From positions 1,131,001-1,195,000 of the forward strand of contig NZ_CP041243.1 in assembly GCF_006547065.1 (NCBI RefSeq): DNA of 64,000 bases, given 5' to 3'. Numbering within the stretch: position 1 is the stretch's first letter; each line of letters starts with the position of its first letter. Both the position numbers and the translations under genes were made by a program. The DNA comes from Brevundimonas sp. M20. Its GTDB lineage: Bacteria; Pseudomonadota; Alphaproteobacteria; Caulobacterales; Caulobacteraceae. Positions 29,230 to 46,103 of the stretch are shown one piece after another. Under the pieces are notes generated by a model, which made no database searches, had not been told where the DNA came from, and was given only the letters and a program-made list of their open reading frames with translations.

Positions 29230-31191
29230 TCAGCGGGTGCGCGGCCTGAAGATGTCGGCCAGACGGTCGCGCGTGCCCTCGATGCGGACCAGACGCGGGT
29301 AGCGCAGGCCGCCGTGATAGTCGAAGTCGACCGTGCGGAACTCGTCGCCGCGTTTCAGGACAAGCCGGATCGGGTCCGGGCTGGTCTTCGCGGCGGTGAC
29401 CGCGGCGCGCAGGGCGTCGGCGGAACCGACCCGGTCGCCGACGGCCATCAGTTCCCAGCCCGCGCCGAGGCCCTGATCAAAGGCCAGCGAACCCCAGCGG
29501 ACCCCGGTGATGCGCGTGCCCGACAGGCTGAAGCCCAGCGAGTACTGGAAGTCCCCGGCCCAGCCGCCCAGCATGCGCTTTTCGACGGGCGTCAGGCTGT
29601 CGACCCAGGTCAGGCGCCAGCCCGCGCGTTCGATGCCGTCCAGCGGCGCCTTGGCGTCCGGGCCGACCGCGTCCAGGCGGGTGCGCAGGAAGGTGGCCCA
29701 GTCGTGCGGGTGCACGGCGTTCAGGGCCGTGACCACGTCGTCGAAGGTGTAGGGGCGGGCCTCCCAGACGCCGTCCTCGACGCCGAAGAAGGCCTTGGCG
29801 AAATCGTCCAGCGACTTGCGCTCGTTGGTTTCGGACCGGATCAGGGTGTCGGCGTCCAGCCAGATCAGCAGGGCCTCGCGGTAGTAGTCGCCTGTGCCGC
29901 GCATCCACGAGGACCACGGATTGGTCGTGCGGTAACCCAGAAGGTTGTGGTTGGTGGTGTCCTGAAGCGCGCGCCACTGACGGCCCGGCTGCTGGTCATA
30001 GAAACCGGCGACCTCGGCGAGGTTGATGACGGCCTCCTCGACGGTGCCGAGACCCGAGCGCGGGGTCAGGACATCGCCCCAGTACTCGGTCTGGCCTTCA
30101 TAGACCCACATCAGGGTGTTCTGGGTGGGGAGGTTCAGGTTGGCGACGTATTCGTCGGACGGACGCCGGAACTTGCCGTTCCAGCTGTGGACGTACTCGT
30201 GCGGCAGCAGGCCGCGCGCGCCGTAGGCCGGGTTGGGGCTGGAGAAGTAGTTGGGGGCCGCCGTGTTCTCGGACGAGCGATGGTGCTCCAGCCCGATGCC
30301 GCCGAGCTGGCTGGTCATGGCGAACAGGAACTCATAGCGGTCGTAGTGGCGGGCGCCGAACAGACGGTCGGCCTGATCGACCAACGCCTCGTACTTCGCG
30401 ATCCACTCGGGCGTGATGTTGATGGAGGCGGCGGTGTCGCCCACCAGATTCAGATGCACCGGCGACCGGCCGCCCGGGTCGATGTCCACGCGGCGATAGT
30501 GACGGCCCGCGAACATCGGGCTGTCGGCCAGATGCTCCAGATTGATCGGGGCGAAGGTGGCGACGTCACCCTCGCGGCCCGTCGTATCCAGCGCCACGCC
30601 GTAGCCCCAGCCCGCGGGCAGCACGACCGAGGGAGCGAAGGTGATGCGGCTGTGGTTGTAGCCCGCCGGGTAGAGCAGGGCCTTCTCCCACTGCAGGTTC
30701 ACGATGTCCTGCGTCATGACCACACGCCAGGTGGCGTTGTCCGGCTGGGTCAGCCACTCGAACGAGACCTCGATGGACGCCACGCCCGCCGGGATGTCGA
30801 GGTGGAAGGCGTGGGGATCGACGGTGTCACGCACCCACTCGATCCGCCGGCCGTTCCCGGTGACGGTCAGGCCCGAGATCAGCTGGATCGGGCCGGTGTC
30901 GGCGTGGTTGCCCGGAATGAATTTCGGATATTGCAGCACCAGATGACCCGCCGAGACCGGGATGGTCTGGTGGGTGCGGATGACCTTGTGGTCCAGGTCC
31001 GTCAGATCGACACGGATGCCGATGACGCCGGGATAGTCGCGATCCTGCGGCGCGGGGATCGGGGGCAGGGCGTGCGGCAGGCTGGTCGGCGCGGGCAGGG
31101 GCGCATGGGCCTGCGAGGCCGGAACGGTCTGGGCCACGGCGGGCAGGGCCACGGAGGCGAGCAGCAGGGCGAGGGTGGCGGGCTTGATCAT
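29230..31191 (-). CDS. M61-family metallopeptidase with PDZ domain (copy 2)
   Basis: A 653-residue secreted protease. A signal peptide ends AVAQ, followed by the M61 beta domain. The catalytic domain has zinc motif HEYVH at about residues 331-335 in GLLPHEYVHSWNGKFRRP. A C-terminal PDZ-like domain (about 545-640) is also present. M61 (glycyl aminopeptidase-like) enzymes act in the periplasm or outside the cell. The paralogue at 31209-33164 lies 17 nt upstream on the same strand, so the two form an operon. Substrate unknown. Confidence 0.92.
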   Translation of the reverse strand: MIKPATLALLLASVALPAVAQTVPASQAHAPLPAPTSLPHALPPIPAPQDRDYPGVIGIRVDLTDLDHKVIRTHQTIPVSAGHLVLQYPKFIPGNHADTGPIQLISGLTVTGNGRRIEWVRDTVDPHAFHLDIPAGVASIEVSFEWLTQPDNATWRVVMTQDIVNLQWEKALLYPAGYNHSRITFAPSVVLPAGWGYGVALDTTGREGDVATFAPINLEHLADSPMFAGRHYRRVDIDPGGRSPVHLNLVGDTAASINITPEWIAKYEALVDQADRLFGARHYDRYEFLFAMTSQLGGIGLEHHRSSENTAAPNYFSSPNPAYGARGLLPHEYVHSWNGKFRRPSDEYVANLNLPTQNTLMWVYEGQTEYWGDVLTPRSGLGTVEEAVINLAEVAGFYDQQPGRQWRALQDTTNHNLLGYRTTNPWSSWMRGTGDYYREALLIWLDADTLIRSETNERKSLDDFAKAFFGVEDGVWEARPYTFDDVVTALNAVHPHDWATFLRTRLDAVGPDAKAPLDGIERAGWRLTWVDSLTPVEKRMLGGWAGDFQYSLGFSLSGTRITGVRWGSLAFDQGLGAGWELMAVGDRVGSADALRAAVTAAKTSPDPIRLVLKRGDEFRTVDFDYHGGLRYPRLVRIEGTRDRLADIFRPRTR

Positions 31192-31208
31192 GTCGGGCTT
31201 GCTCGAAA

Positions 31209-33164
31209 TCAGCGGCGGCGCGGGCTGAGGATGTCGCCCAGCCGGTCAGGGGTTCCCTCGATCCGCTCGAGGTGCGGGTAGCGAAGGCCGTCGTGGTAGT
31301 CGAATTCGATGGTGCGGAAGCGATCACCGCGCTTCAGCATCATCTGGATCGGCGTCGCATTGCCCTTGGAGGCGGTGATGGCCTCGGCGATGGCGGCGGC
31401 GTTGGCCGTGCGGCCGTTGACCGCGACGACTTCCCAGCCCGAGGTCAGGCCGGCCTGGAAGGCGGGCGAGCCCCAGCGGACGCCGGTGACGCGGTTCGAA
31501 CTGTTTAGCGACAGGCCCAGCGAGTACTGGAAGTCCACCCGGCCCAGTTCCGTGTTCAGGGCGCGGGAATAGGCGTTGGGCGCCTCACGCCAGACAAGGC
31601 GGTAGCCGCCACGCTCGATCCCGGCCAGCGGCCCGTGGGCCTCGGGGCCGACAGCGTCCAGCCGCTCGCGCAGGAAGGCGCTCCAGTCGTTGCGCTCGAC
31701 CCCGTTGAGGGTCGTGGTGACGTCGGTGAAAGTATAGGGCGCGGGATCCCAGTTGCCGTCCTGAACGCCGAAGAAGGCGCGGGCGAAGTCGTCCAGCGAG
31801 CGACGGCCGCCGGACTGCTCGCGGATCAGGGTGTCGGCGTCCAGCCAGATCATGGCGCCTTCACGATAGTAGTCCTCGCTACGCTGGCGGCTGGGCCAGG
31901 GCTGGGGACGTCGCTGGGCGATGATCGGATCGTTGGTGGTGTCCTGCATGGCCCGCCATTCGCGGCCCGGATTGCCGTCGGCGTAGGTGGCGGCGGTGTT
32001 GGCGAACACATCCAGCGCCTGCTGTTTGGTCATCAGGCCGGCGCGCGTGGTCAGGATCAGGCCCCAGTACTGGGTCTGGCCCTCATAGACCCAGAGCAGG
32101 GAGTTCTGCAGCGGCTCGTTCAGGGTCGGAGTCAACTGGTCCGCCGGACGGCGCCATTTGCCGTTCCAGCTGTGGGTGTACTCGTGACCCAGCAGGTCAC
32201 GGTCCGCCAGGGTGCCGGTCGCATCGGTGAAATATTTGGTGTCGACGCTGTTCTCGGACGAGCGCTGGTGCTCCAGCCCGATGCCGCCCAGTCGGTCGGT
32301 GACCGCCAGCAGGAAGTCGTAGTGGTTGAAGTGGCGCGCGCCGAACAGGCGATCGGCCTGACGGACCAGTTCGCGGTGCTGGGCGATGTGGGCGTCGGTG
32401 GCGGCCAGCTGATCGGCGCTGTCGGCGACGACGTTCAGGCGCACCGGCGAGCGACCGCCCGGATCAAGGTCGATCTGACGGTAGTGCAGACCGGCGAACA
32501 GGGGGCTGTCGGCGAAATGCTCCAGCGTGATCGGGGCGAACACCGCCACGCCGTTCTGGAACGAGCGCGTGTCCAGAGCCGTGCCGTACTGCCAACCCGC
32601 GGGCAGGCGCAGGGTCGGCTCGAAGGTGATCCGGCGCGCGTAGTAGCCCGCCGGATAGAGCAGGGCCTTCTCCCACTGGATGTTCAGCATCTCGTCGGTG
32701 ATGACGACGCGGCCCTGCGCGCCGTCGATGGGCGTCAGCCACTTGAAGGAAACCTCCACCGCCGGGACGCCCGCCGGAACATCAACCTGGAAGGCCGTGG
32801 TCTGGACCGTGTTGCGCACCCAGCGCAGGGGCTGGCCGTTGGCGGTGATCTGCAGGTCGGAGATGTCGTCTACCGGGCCGACCGGGCCATGGTTGCCCGG
32901 GATCCACTCGGGATACAGCAGGACCAGCGGACCCGGCGCCGCGACCGGGATGGTCTGTTTGATCGAGACGATGCGCCGGTCGATGTCGGTGGCGTCCACC
33001 TCGATGCCGATCACGCCGGGATAGGGGGCGTCGCGCGGCGTGGGTATCGGGGCCAGGGCGACCGGCAGGGCGGGCGTGCCGACCTGGGCCAGAGCGGGAG
33101 CGGACCCGAACAGCAGCGCCGCGGCGCAGGCGGAGACGAGCAGGCGGGCGGACGGACGCATCAT
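31209..33164 (-). CDS. M61-family metallopeptidase with PDZ domain (copy 1)
   Basis: A 651-residue paralogue of the next gene, alike along its length. Two ATG codons stand in tandem (33164, 33161); the signal peptide follows at once and ends ALAQ. The zinc motif is HEYTH (about 327-331) in LGHEYTHSWNGKWRRP, with threonine in place of valine of the copy. A PDZ-like domain occupies the last 100 residues. The gene pair probably arose by tandem duplication. There is no strong Shine-Dalgarno sequence before the start. Confidence 0.92.
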   Translation of the reverse strand: MMRPSARLLVSACAAALLFGSAPALAQVGTPALPVALAPIPTPRDAPYPGVIGIEVDATDIDRRIVSIKQTIPVAAPGPLVLLYPEWIPGNHGPVGPVDDISDLQITANGQPLRWVRNTVQTTAFQVDVPAGVPAVEVSFKWLTPIDGAQGRVVITDEMLNIQWEKALLYPAGYYARRITFEPTLRLPAGWQYGTALDTRSFQNGVAVFAPITLEHFADSPLFAGLHYRQIDLDPGGRSPVRLNVVADSADQLAATDAHIAQHRELVRQADRLFGARHFNHYDFLLAVTDRLGGIGLEHQRSSENSVDTKYFTDATGTLADRDLLGHEYTHSWNGKWRRPADQLTPTLNEPLQNSLLWVYEGQTQYWGLILTTRAGLMTKQQALDVFANTAATYADGNPGREWRAMQDTTNDPIIAQRRPQPWPSRQRSEDYYREGAMIWLDADTLIREQSGGRRSLDDFARAFFGVQDGNWDPAPYTFTDVTTTLNGVERNDWSAFLRERLDAVGPEAHGPLAGIERGGYRLVWREAPNAYSRALNTELGRVDFQYSLGLSLNSSNRVTGVRWGSPAFQAGLTSGWEVVAVNGRTANAAAIAEAITASKGNATPIQMMLKRGDRFRTIEFDYHDGLRYPHLERIEGTPDRLGDILSPRRR

Positions 33165-33257
33165 GGGACTCGCAGGCAAGGCAAACCGGGGCGTGCAGAT
33201 CACGCCGGGCCGGGGCGGCGGTCAACCCGGCGCGACTGATACAGTATTACAATCCTG

Positions 33258-33515
33258 TCATCTCGGGGTGGCGAGGGCGGCCAGAAGGGCGGCGTGGAAG
33301 ACCTCAGGCGCCTGACCCTGCGGCGAATGGCCGAGATCAGGGAAGGCGATCAACCGGGCTTCCGGAATGGCGTCGACCACGCGGCGGCCGAGCAGGTCGT
33401 AGCGGCCCGGTCGGGCCCGCACCTCCGGCGCGGCGCGGGGAGCAGGCCGGCGATGAGGAGGGGGCGGAGCGTGTACGGCCTCTCGGGGAGATCGGGCGAT
33501 GAACGCCCGGCCGCT
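33258..33515 (-). pseudogene. Remnant of an alpha/beta hydrolase gene
   Basis: On the minus strand one frame reads DLPERPYTLRPLLIAG near 33440-33500, then the match jumps frame and continues as PEVRARPGRYDLLGRRVVDA and LIAFPDLGHSPQ down to a stop at 33258. The DLGHSPQ motif contains the catalytic-histidine region of alpha/beta hydrolases, and the order of both pieces fits the family's C-terminal third. The middle (acid residue region) is deleted, the frame is broken and the first two thirds are absent. Confidence 0.75.
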
Positions 33516-33520
33516 CGAGC

Positions 33521-34030
33521 TCAGGACGCCGGTTTTACTTCGAGCAGTTCGACGGTGAACAACAGGGTCGAGTTCGGCGGCAATTCGCCGCCGCCGACCC
33601 AGCGCTCGCCGTAGCCGATTGAGGCGGGAATGACGAACTCGAACTTTTCGCCCTCGCGCATCAAGGCCACGCCCTCGGTCCAGCCCTTGATGACCCGGTT
33701 CAGGGGGAACTCGGCGGGTTCGTTGCGGTCATAGCTGCTGTCGAACTGGCGACCGTCAATGAAGGTCCCGCGATAGTGGACCCTGACCGTGTCGGTCGAG
33801 GTCGGCTGACGGCCGTTCGGTTTCGCGCGGCCGATGCGGCGGTATTGGAGGCCGCTTTCGGTGGTCGTCCAGCCGCGACGGGCGCCGTTCCACGCCAGAT
33901 AGGCGGCGTTGCCCTGGGTCCAGCCCTCGAGAGTGCCCGTGCCGACCGCGACAGGCGCGGGCGTCGGCGGCGTCGAGGCGCAGGCGGCGAGGGTCAGGGC
34001 GGCGGCGGAGGCGATCAGGAAGCGCTTCAT
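33521..34030 (-). CDS. FKBP-type peptidyl-prolyl isomerase, lipoprotein
   Basis: A 169-residue periplasmic isomerase. The ATG at 34030 opens a lipoprotein signal with LAACAS. A FKBP domain (about 70-168) shows [22 protein letters not shown], the active-site VIKGWTEGV and [12 protein letters not shown]...[16 protein letters not shown]. It speeds cis-trans proline isomerisation of secreted proteins. The intervening segment (about 30-65) is a short helical linker. Upstream ORF extension is ignored because of the lipobox. Confidence 0.92.
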   Translation of the reverse strand: MKRFLIASAAALTLAACASTPPTPAPVAVGTGTLEGWTQGNAAYLAWNGARRGWTTTESGLQYRRIGRAKPNGRQPTSTDTVRVHYRGTFIDGRQFDSSYDRNEPAEFPLNRVIKGWTEGVALMREGEKFEFVIPASIGYGERWVGGGELPPNSTLLFTVELLEVKPAS

Positions 34031-34412
34031 GACGGTGACGCTAGCCGGAGTTGGCGGGGACGGGAAGAGACCCCATATCTGCCCGTGACGACGAGCGATG
34101 CGGGAAGAGCAAGCCGAATTCCGGCTCTGCCCCAAGATTTTCCACAGCGACCTTTATTTCGCCGTCAAAGCGAGTATATCAGCCCGTTCCGCTAACTCCG
34201 TAATGAGTCCGCGCGAAAGCGCCGAGGCCCGGTTTGTCGCCCTCCGACCGGTGCGAAGGCGCGCTCCTCCCCAAGGGAGCCGTACAATTCAGGTGTCCTG
34301 GGACCGCAAGGCCCGAGGGTGGACGCCGAAACCGATCGTCACGGATCGCCAGCCGGCGGCCCGTGGCTGCTGCATTTGAAACGAGCTGCCCGGCTCGTAT
34401 TGGGAAGACAGA
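34031..34412. other. Intergenic region and leader of rpoB
   Basis: No gene is seen in these 382 bp. An AT-richer patch at 34132-34182 (with TATATC at about 34175) may hold the promoters of rpoB and the divergent FKBP gene, but no clean -35/-10 pair is readable. CTCCTCCCC/GGGAG forms a small hairpin near 34263-34281. Confidence 0.4.
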
Positions 34413-38528
<4,116 letters not shown>

Positions 38529-38623
38529 GGCGAGTGAGCGAGTAGTGAAAAGTGAGCGAAGGGGTGAGCGCAGTCTCAACCGCCATCGCTCACTTCTTGC
38601 TCACTCTTCACCTTCCGCCAGCC
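38529..38623. repeat. Intergenic low-complexity palindrome between rpoB and rpoC, word GTGAGCGA
   Basis: The left arm (38529-38558) carries GTGAGCG-type words in tandem. The inverted right arm (38587-38623) carries CGCTCACTTC and TTGCTCACTC. The innermost 9 bp are perfect, the rest imperfect; the loop is 28 nt. The left arm begins directly after the rpoB stop codon. Same architecture as 20816-20909 and 21214-21318 but with different sequence. Confidence 0.75.
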
Positions 38624-38679
38624 AAGTCTCTGCTCTTCAAGATTTATCGCGGCCCACTCGCCGCAGAAGGAACTGACAG

Positions 38680-42876
<4,197 letters not shown>

Positions 42877-42897
42877 TCCGGGTCACAGACCTGAACT

Positions 42898-42936
42898 GAA
42901 AGAGGGGCGGCGTCGAAAGGCGTCGCCCTTTCTTTT
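42898..42936 (+). terminator. Terminator after rpoC
   Basis: AAAGAGGGGCGGCG and CGTCGCCCTTTC form an imperfect stem around a GAAAGG loop, and CTTTTTG follows. It begins 22 nt after the rpoC stop. Confidence 0.75.
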
Positions 42937-43080
42937 TGTCCGGAGGGGCGAAGCGCGCCGGAAAGCGCCCATCCGGAGTTGGTGGCGGCTCGCTGATCGG
43001 GCGCCAAATTCGACCTGAGATTTGGACGACGGATTTCGGGAGAATTCGACGACGGAAAAGTGCGACGGCGAGGACGCCGG

Positions 43081-43905
43081 CTACTCCCGGTCGAAGCCGC
43101 CGCCCGGCGTCATCGGCTGGCCGGAGTCGCGCGGGCCGTCGCGACGCGTGCGGATATTGCGCGTTGAATCCGGCTGGAGCGACTGATCCAGATGGGCGCC
43201 CGCGACGCCGATGCCGAAGTTCGAACCCGGCCCGTCCTGGACGCCGGTGACGCCGGTTCCGCCCGCAAGGGGGCGACGACGCGCCTCATACTGGGCCAGG
43301 GCGGCGGCGCCTTCGCGGGCGAAGCGGGCGTCGCGTTCCGGATCGCCGGAGCCGCTGATGGGCGCCGCGGCGGCGGCGCGTTCGCCGAAGCGATCCTCGC
43401 AGATGCGGCGTTCCTCCGGGCTCAGCATCTGCGGGCTGGCGCAGCCGGGCCCGCGCGTGCGCAGGCCGCGACCGACCCGGTCGCCCATCGTTTCGGGACG
43501 GACCTGCCACGGGTCCGCGCCGGCCGGCGGTGCGGGTGCGCCGGGCGCGGCGGCCCGGGGCGAAGGCGGGGAGGGCGTTTCGTCCTCGTCATCGCGGGGA
43601 CGGGGCTGGGGCAGCCGAAGGCCGAAGAAGGAGGGGCGCGAGTCCGCCGTTGTCGGCGCGGTCTCGGCGGGCGCCTGAACGGGCTGGGGACGGGGACGGG
43701 GCCTTTCATCCTCCAGCAGGGGACGGGGCTCGATATCCAGTAAGATCGTTTGGGGTTCGGCGGGAAGATTGGGCGTCTCCACCGTCAGGACCCGCAGGCC
43801 GAGCCCGCCGAGGATGAGGATGTGGGCGGAGACGGAAAGGCCGATCAGCGCGGGCTTGCGCCAGCGCTTGCCGATCCGGGGCCATACCAACGCGCGCCCG
43901 TTCAT
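43081..43905 (-). CDS. TonB-like proline-rich membrane-anchored protein (downstream member of tandem pair)
   Basis: A 274-residue protein from ATG 43905, with AGGGAGGACGG before it. A basic head (RIGKRWRKP) leads into one membrane helix (about 18-38) and then a strand PQTILLDIEPRPLL and a long proline/arginine-rich stretch, as in the N-terminus of TonB. The usual TonB C-terminal domain is missing. Instead there is DPWQVRPETMGDRVGRG, then two cysteines (GCASPQ and RRICEDRF), then a helical and disordered tail. The upstream neighbour has the same order of parts, and both have a similar 29-bp box before the start, so they are tandem paralogues. Function unknown. Confidence 0.75.
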   Translation of the reverse strand: MNGRALVWPRIGKRWRKPALIGLSVSAHILILGGLGLRVLTVETPNLPAEPQTILLDIEPRPLLEDERPRPRPQPVQAPAETAPTTADSRPSFFGLRLPQPRPRDDEDETPSPPSPRAAAPGAPAPPAGADPWQVRPETMGDRVGRGLRTRGPGCASPQMLSPEERRICEDRFGERAAAAAPISGSGDPERDARFAREGAAALAQYEARRRPLAGGTGVTGVQDGPGSNFGIGVAGAHLDQSLQPDSTRNIRTRRDGPRDSGQPMTPGGGFDRE

Positions 43906-43940
43906 CCGTCCTCCCTGTCCGGCAAGCAGGTGACCCGGCC

Positions 43941-43969
43941 AGCGTGGCCGTAATGGGGCCGGATCGGGG
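43941..43969 (-). promoter_or_regulatory. Duplicated upstream box, copy 1
   Basis: This 29-bp stretch matches 44658-44686 at 26 positions. Each copy lies 30-50 nt upstream of one of the two paralogous genes, the place of a promoter or leader. It abuts the stop codon of the upstream paralogue. Confidence 0.55.
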
Positions 43970-44626
43970 TCATCGCTCGGTGAACAACGACCGCAGGCCC
44001 GGATAGGCCCCTTCGCCCCGGGTGTAGTCGCGCCACGCCTCGTTGGCCTGCCGCTGGCGTTCGAACCCATCCTCCCGCGACTGTTCGGCGCGACTCCGCC
44101 GGGGCGTCCCCGCGTCCGCATAGGCTTCCGGCTCCCGGTCCCGGTCCGGCGTGGGGCCGACCAGACAGAGGCGGGCGCCGATACGATCACCGGGCGGCGC
44201 GGGGCAGGGGAGCCCCGCCGGGGCCGGTCGTCGCCCGCGCCACGGGTCGTCCATCGCCTGCCCCTGCGCGGGGTTCTGCTCGGCTGGAGGGGGCGCGAGC
44301 GGCTCGACGGAACCGGAGGGCGGCCGTGCGCCGGTCGTGGCCGGTGCGCGTGGGCGCGGCGCGGACGGCGGGGCGGTGGAGTGATCAGGAGCGGGACGGG
44401 CGGCGGGGAGGGGGCTTCGTCTGGTGGCGGTCCGTCGTGACAGGGTCTCCGTCAGATCAAGCGGTATGAGGTAGACGGGCTCACGGATGGGCGCGGTGGG
44501 CGTCGACGGCGTCGACAGGGCGATCGGCAGCAACACGATGACATGCAACGTCAGGGCGGCCACGACCACAAGGCCGCGCTGTCTCGCTGTACTGAGTATT
44601 CCCCGTTTCAACCGAACCCCCGCCAC
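43970..44626 (-). CDS. TonB-like proline-rich membrane-anchored protein (upstream member of tandem pair)
   Basis: A 218-residue protein with GTG start at 44626 (GAGGAC just before, aligned with the start of its paralogue); TTG at 44611 is a possible alternative. A basic head (LKRGILSTARQRG) precedes one membrane helix (about 18-38), a strand PVYLIPLDLTETL, and a proline-rich region. DPWRGRRP then leads to two cysteines (LPCPAPPGDRIGARLC) and a polar tail ending RSLFTER. The cysteine spacing differs from the downstream copy, but the order is the same. The 64-nt gap between the genes contains the duplicated box. Role unknown; TonB-type energy transfer is only suggested by the N-terminus. Confidence 0.7.
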   Translation of the reverse strand: MAGVRLKRGILSTARQRGLVVVAALTLHVIVLLPIALSTPSTPTAPIREPVYLIPLDLTETLSRRTATRRSPLPAARPAPDHSTAPPSAPRPRAPATTGARPPSGSVEPLAPPPAEQNPAQGQAMDDPWRGRRPAPAGLPCPAPPGDRIGARLCLVGPTPDRDREPEAYADAGTPRRSRAEQSREDGFERQRQANEAWRDYTRGEGAYPGLRSLFTER

Positions 44627-44657
44627 CGTCCTCAACCCACGGTGATGGGCGGGTGCG

Positions 44658-44686
44658 AGCGTGGCGGTATTGGGGCCTGATCGGGG
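44658..44686 (-). promoter_or_regulatory. Duplicated upstream box, copy 2
   Basis: Second copy of the 29-bp box (26/29 identity with 43941-43969), 32 nt upstream of the GTG start of the proline-rich protein gene. Confidence 0.55.
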
Positions 44687-44754
44687 CCGTTCGCCGACCT
44701 TCGATCCCTGATGGGCCCGGGCGGACGAGCGGCGCAGGCTATCGGCGCCAACCC

Positions 44755-44783
44755 TTGACCTGACGGCCCCGCGCGCGTAGAAG
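44755..44783 (+). promoter_or_regulatory. Promoter of the str operon
   Basis: TTGACC (44755-44760) and TAGAAG (44778-44783) are spaced by exactly 17 bp. Transcription would start near 44790, leaving a leader of about 225 nt before rpsL; I see no reading frame or clear riboswitch in that leader. Confidence 0.75.
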
Positions 44784-45016
44784 CCGCCCACTTTCGAGAA
44801 GGATGTCTTTGGACGTCCGGCGAGATCGAGACAATCTAGCGAACGGGCTGTCGCCCGCCGGAACGTCCAAAGCGCGCGTTCCGGCTTTTGCGTTTGTCGC
44901 GGTCAAGGCTCGGAACCTCACCCGAGGGCGGCTCCCGTCGTCCGAAAAGAAGGCTCACCGGGGCGCTCCGGCCGAAAGGCACACGCTCCCATCGACTAGA
45001 AGAGAACGAGTACTCG

Positions 45017-45388
45017 ATGCCGACTATCAACCAGCTGATCCGCAAGCCGCGCGCCCCCAAGCCGGTCCGTAACAAGGTCCCGGCCCTGAAGGGTTGCCCG
45101 CAACGCCGCGGCGTCTGCACCCGCGTTTACACAACGACCCCGAAGAAGCCGAACTCGGCTCTGCGTAAGGTCGCCAAGGTCCGTCTGACCACCGGCATCG
45201 AAGCCGTGTGCTACATCCCGGGCGAAGGCCACAACCTGCAGGAGCACTCCGTTGTGTTGATCCGCGGCGGCCGCGTGAAGGACCTTCCGGGCGTTCGCTA
45301 TCACATCCTGCGCGGCGTGCTCGATACGCAAGGCGTCAAGGACCGCAAGCAGCGCCGTTCGCACTACGGCGCCAAGCGTCCGAAGTAA
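45017..45388 (+). CDS. rpsL: 30S ribosomal protein S12
   Basis: A 123-residue S12, which lines the decoding site. It begins [12 protein letters not shown] and contains [13 protein letters not shown], so the lysine at the streptomycin-resistance position is wild type, and [16 protein letters not shown]. First gene of rpsL-rpsG-fusA-tuf. The Shine-Dalgarno sequence is weak (AGAGAACGAG). Confidence 0.98.
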   Translation: MPTINQLIRKPRAPKPVRNKVPALKGCPQRRGVCTRVYTTTPKKPNSALRKVAKVRLTTGIEAVCYIPGEGHNLQEHSVVLIRGGRVKDLPGVRYHILRGVLDTQGVKDRKQRRSHYGAKRPK

Positions 45389-45412
45389 GCGTTCGCCGCT
45401 TCATTCCATTCG

Positions 45413-45441
45413 CCGATCCGCGCCCCGGGGGTTCGGATCGG
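45413..45441 (+). other. Hairpin between rpsL and rpsG
   Basis: CCGATCCG (45413-45420) pairs perfectly with CGGATCGG (45434-45441) around a 13-nt loop. No T-tract follows, so processing or pausing is more likely than termination. Confidence 0.7.
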
Positions 45442-45472
45442 CCGTACGATACGTCTTTAGAAGGCCAAGCCC

Positions 45473-45946
45473 ATGTCCCGTCGCCACCGCGCCCAGAAGC
45501 GTGAAGTCCTGCCGGATCCCAAGTTCAAGGATCTGACCGTCACCAAGTTCATGAACTACGTCATGTACGAAGGTAAGAAGGCCGTCGCCGAGAACATCGT
45601 GTACGGCGCGTTCGACATCCTGGCCGAGAAGAAGAAGGACCAGGAACCCGTCGCGACCTTCCACACCGCGCTGGAAAACGTCGCTCCGGCGGTCGAAGTC
45701 CGTTCGCGTCGCGTCGGCGGCGCCACCTATCAGGTGCCGGTCGAAGTTCGTCCGGACCGCCGCAAGGCCCTGGCCATCCGTTGGCTGGTGAACGCCGCCC
45801 GCAACCGCGGCGAAAACACCATGACCGAAAAGCTGGCCGCCGAGCTGCTGGACGCTTCGAACAACCGCGGCACCGCCGTGAAGAAGCGCGAAGACACCCA
45901 CAAGATGGCCGAAGCCAACCGCGCCTTCAGCCACTACCGCTGGTAA
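45473..45946 (+). CDS. rpsG: 30S ribosomal protein S7
   Basis: A 157-residue S7, primary binder of the 3' domain of 16S rRNA. It begins [18 protein letters not shown] and contains [24 protein letters not shown] and the C-terminal [20 protein letters not shown]. Length and start match the family. It lies 84 nt after rpsL. Confidence 0.98.
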   Translation: MSRRHRAQKREVLPDPKFKDLTVTKFMNYVMYEGKKAVAENIVYGAFDILAEKKKDQEPVATFHTALENVAPAVEVRSRRVGGATYQVPVEVRPDRRKALAIRWLVNAARNRGENTMTEKLAAELLDASNNRGTAVKKREDTHKMAEANRAFSHYRW

Positions 45947-45954
45947 GCCTTCAG

Positions 45955-45990
45955 GGAACCGCCCCTCTTCAAGTGAAGGATGGCGGTTCC
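45955..45990 (+). other. Hairpin between rpsG and fusA
   Basis: GGAACCGCC (45955-45963) pairs perfectly with GGCGGTTCC (45982-45990). An inner CTTC/GAAG extends it. It is followed by TATTTACG, not a T-tract, so partial attenuation is possible but not shown. Confidence 0.7.
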
Positions 45991-46103
45991 TATTTACGTG
46001 ACTATCCGGCGCGGGCGGTTTGAGCTAAATCGCCCGCGCTCGCTTATCCGAACATTCCCGAGGCGCCTGAAGCGGCGCCGCATTGACCGCAAGGCACGCT
46101 CTC

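Noticed and set aside
33258..33515. Intact small gene in the gap between FKBP and M61 genes
   Set aside because: Hydrolase similarity is split over two frames with a deletion and no start codon, so it was called a pseudogene.
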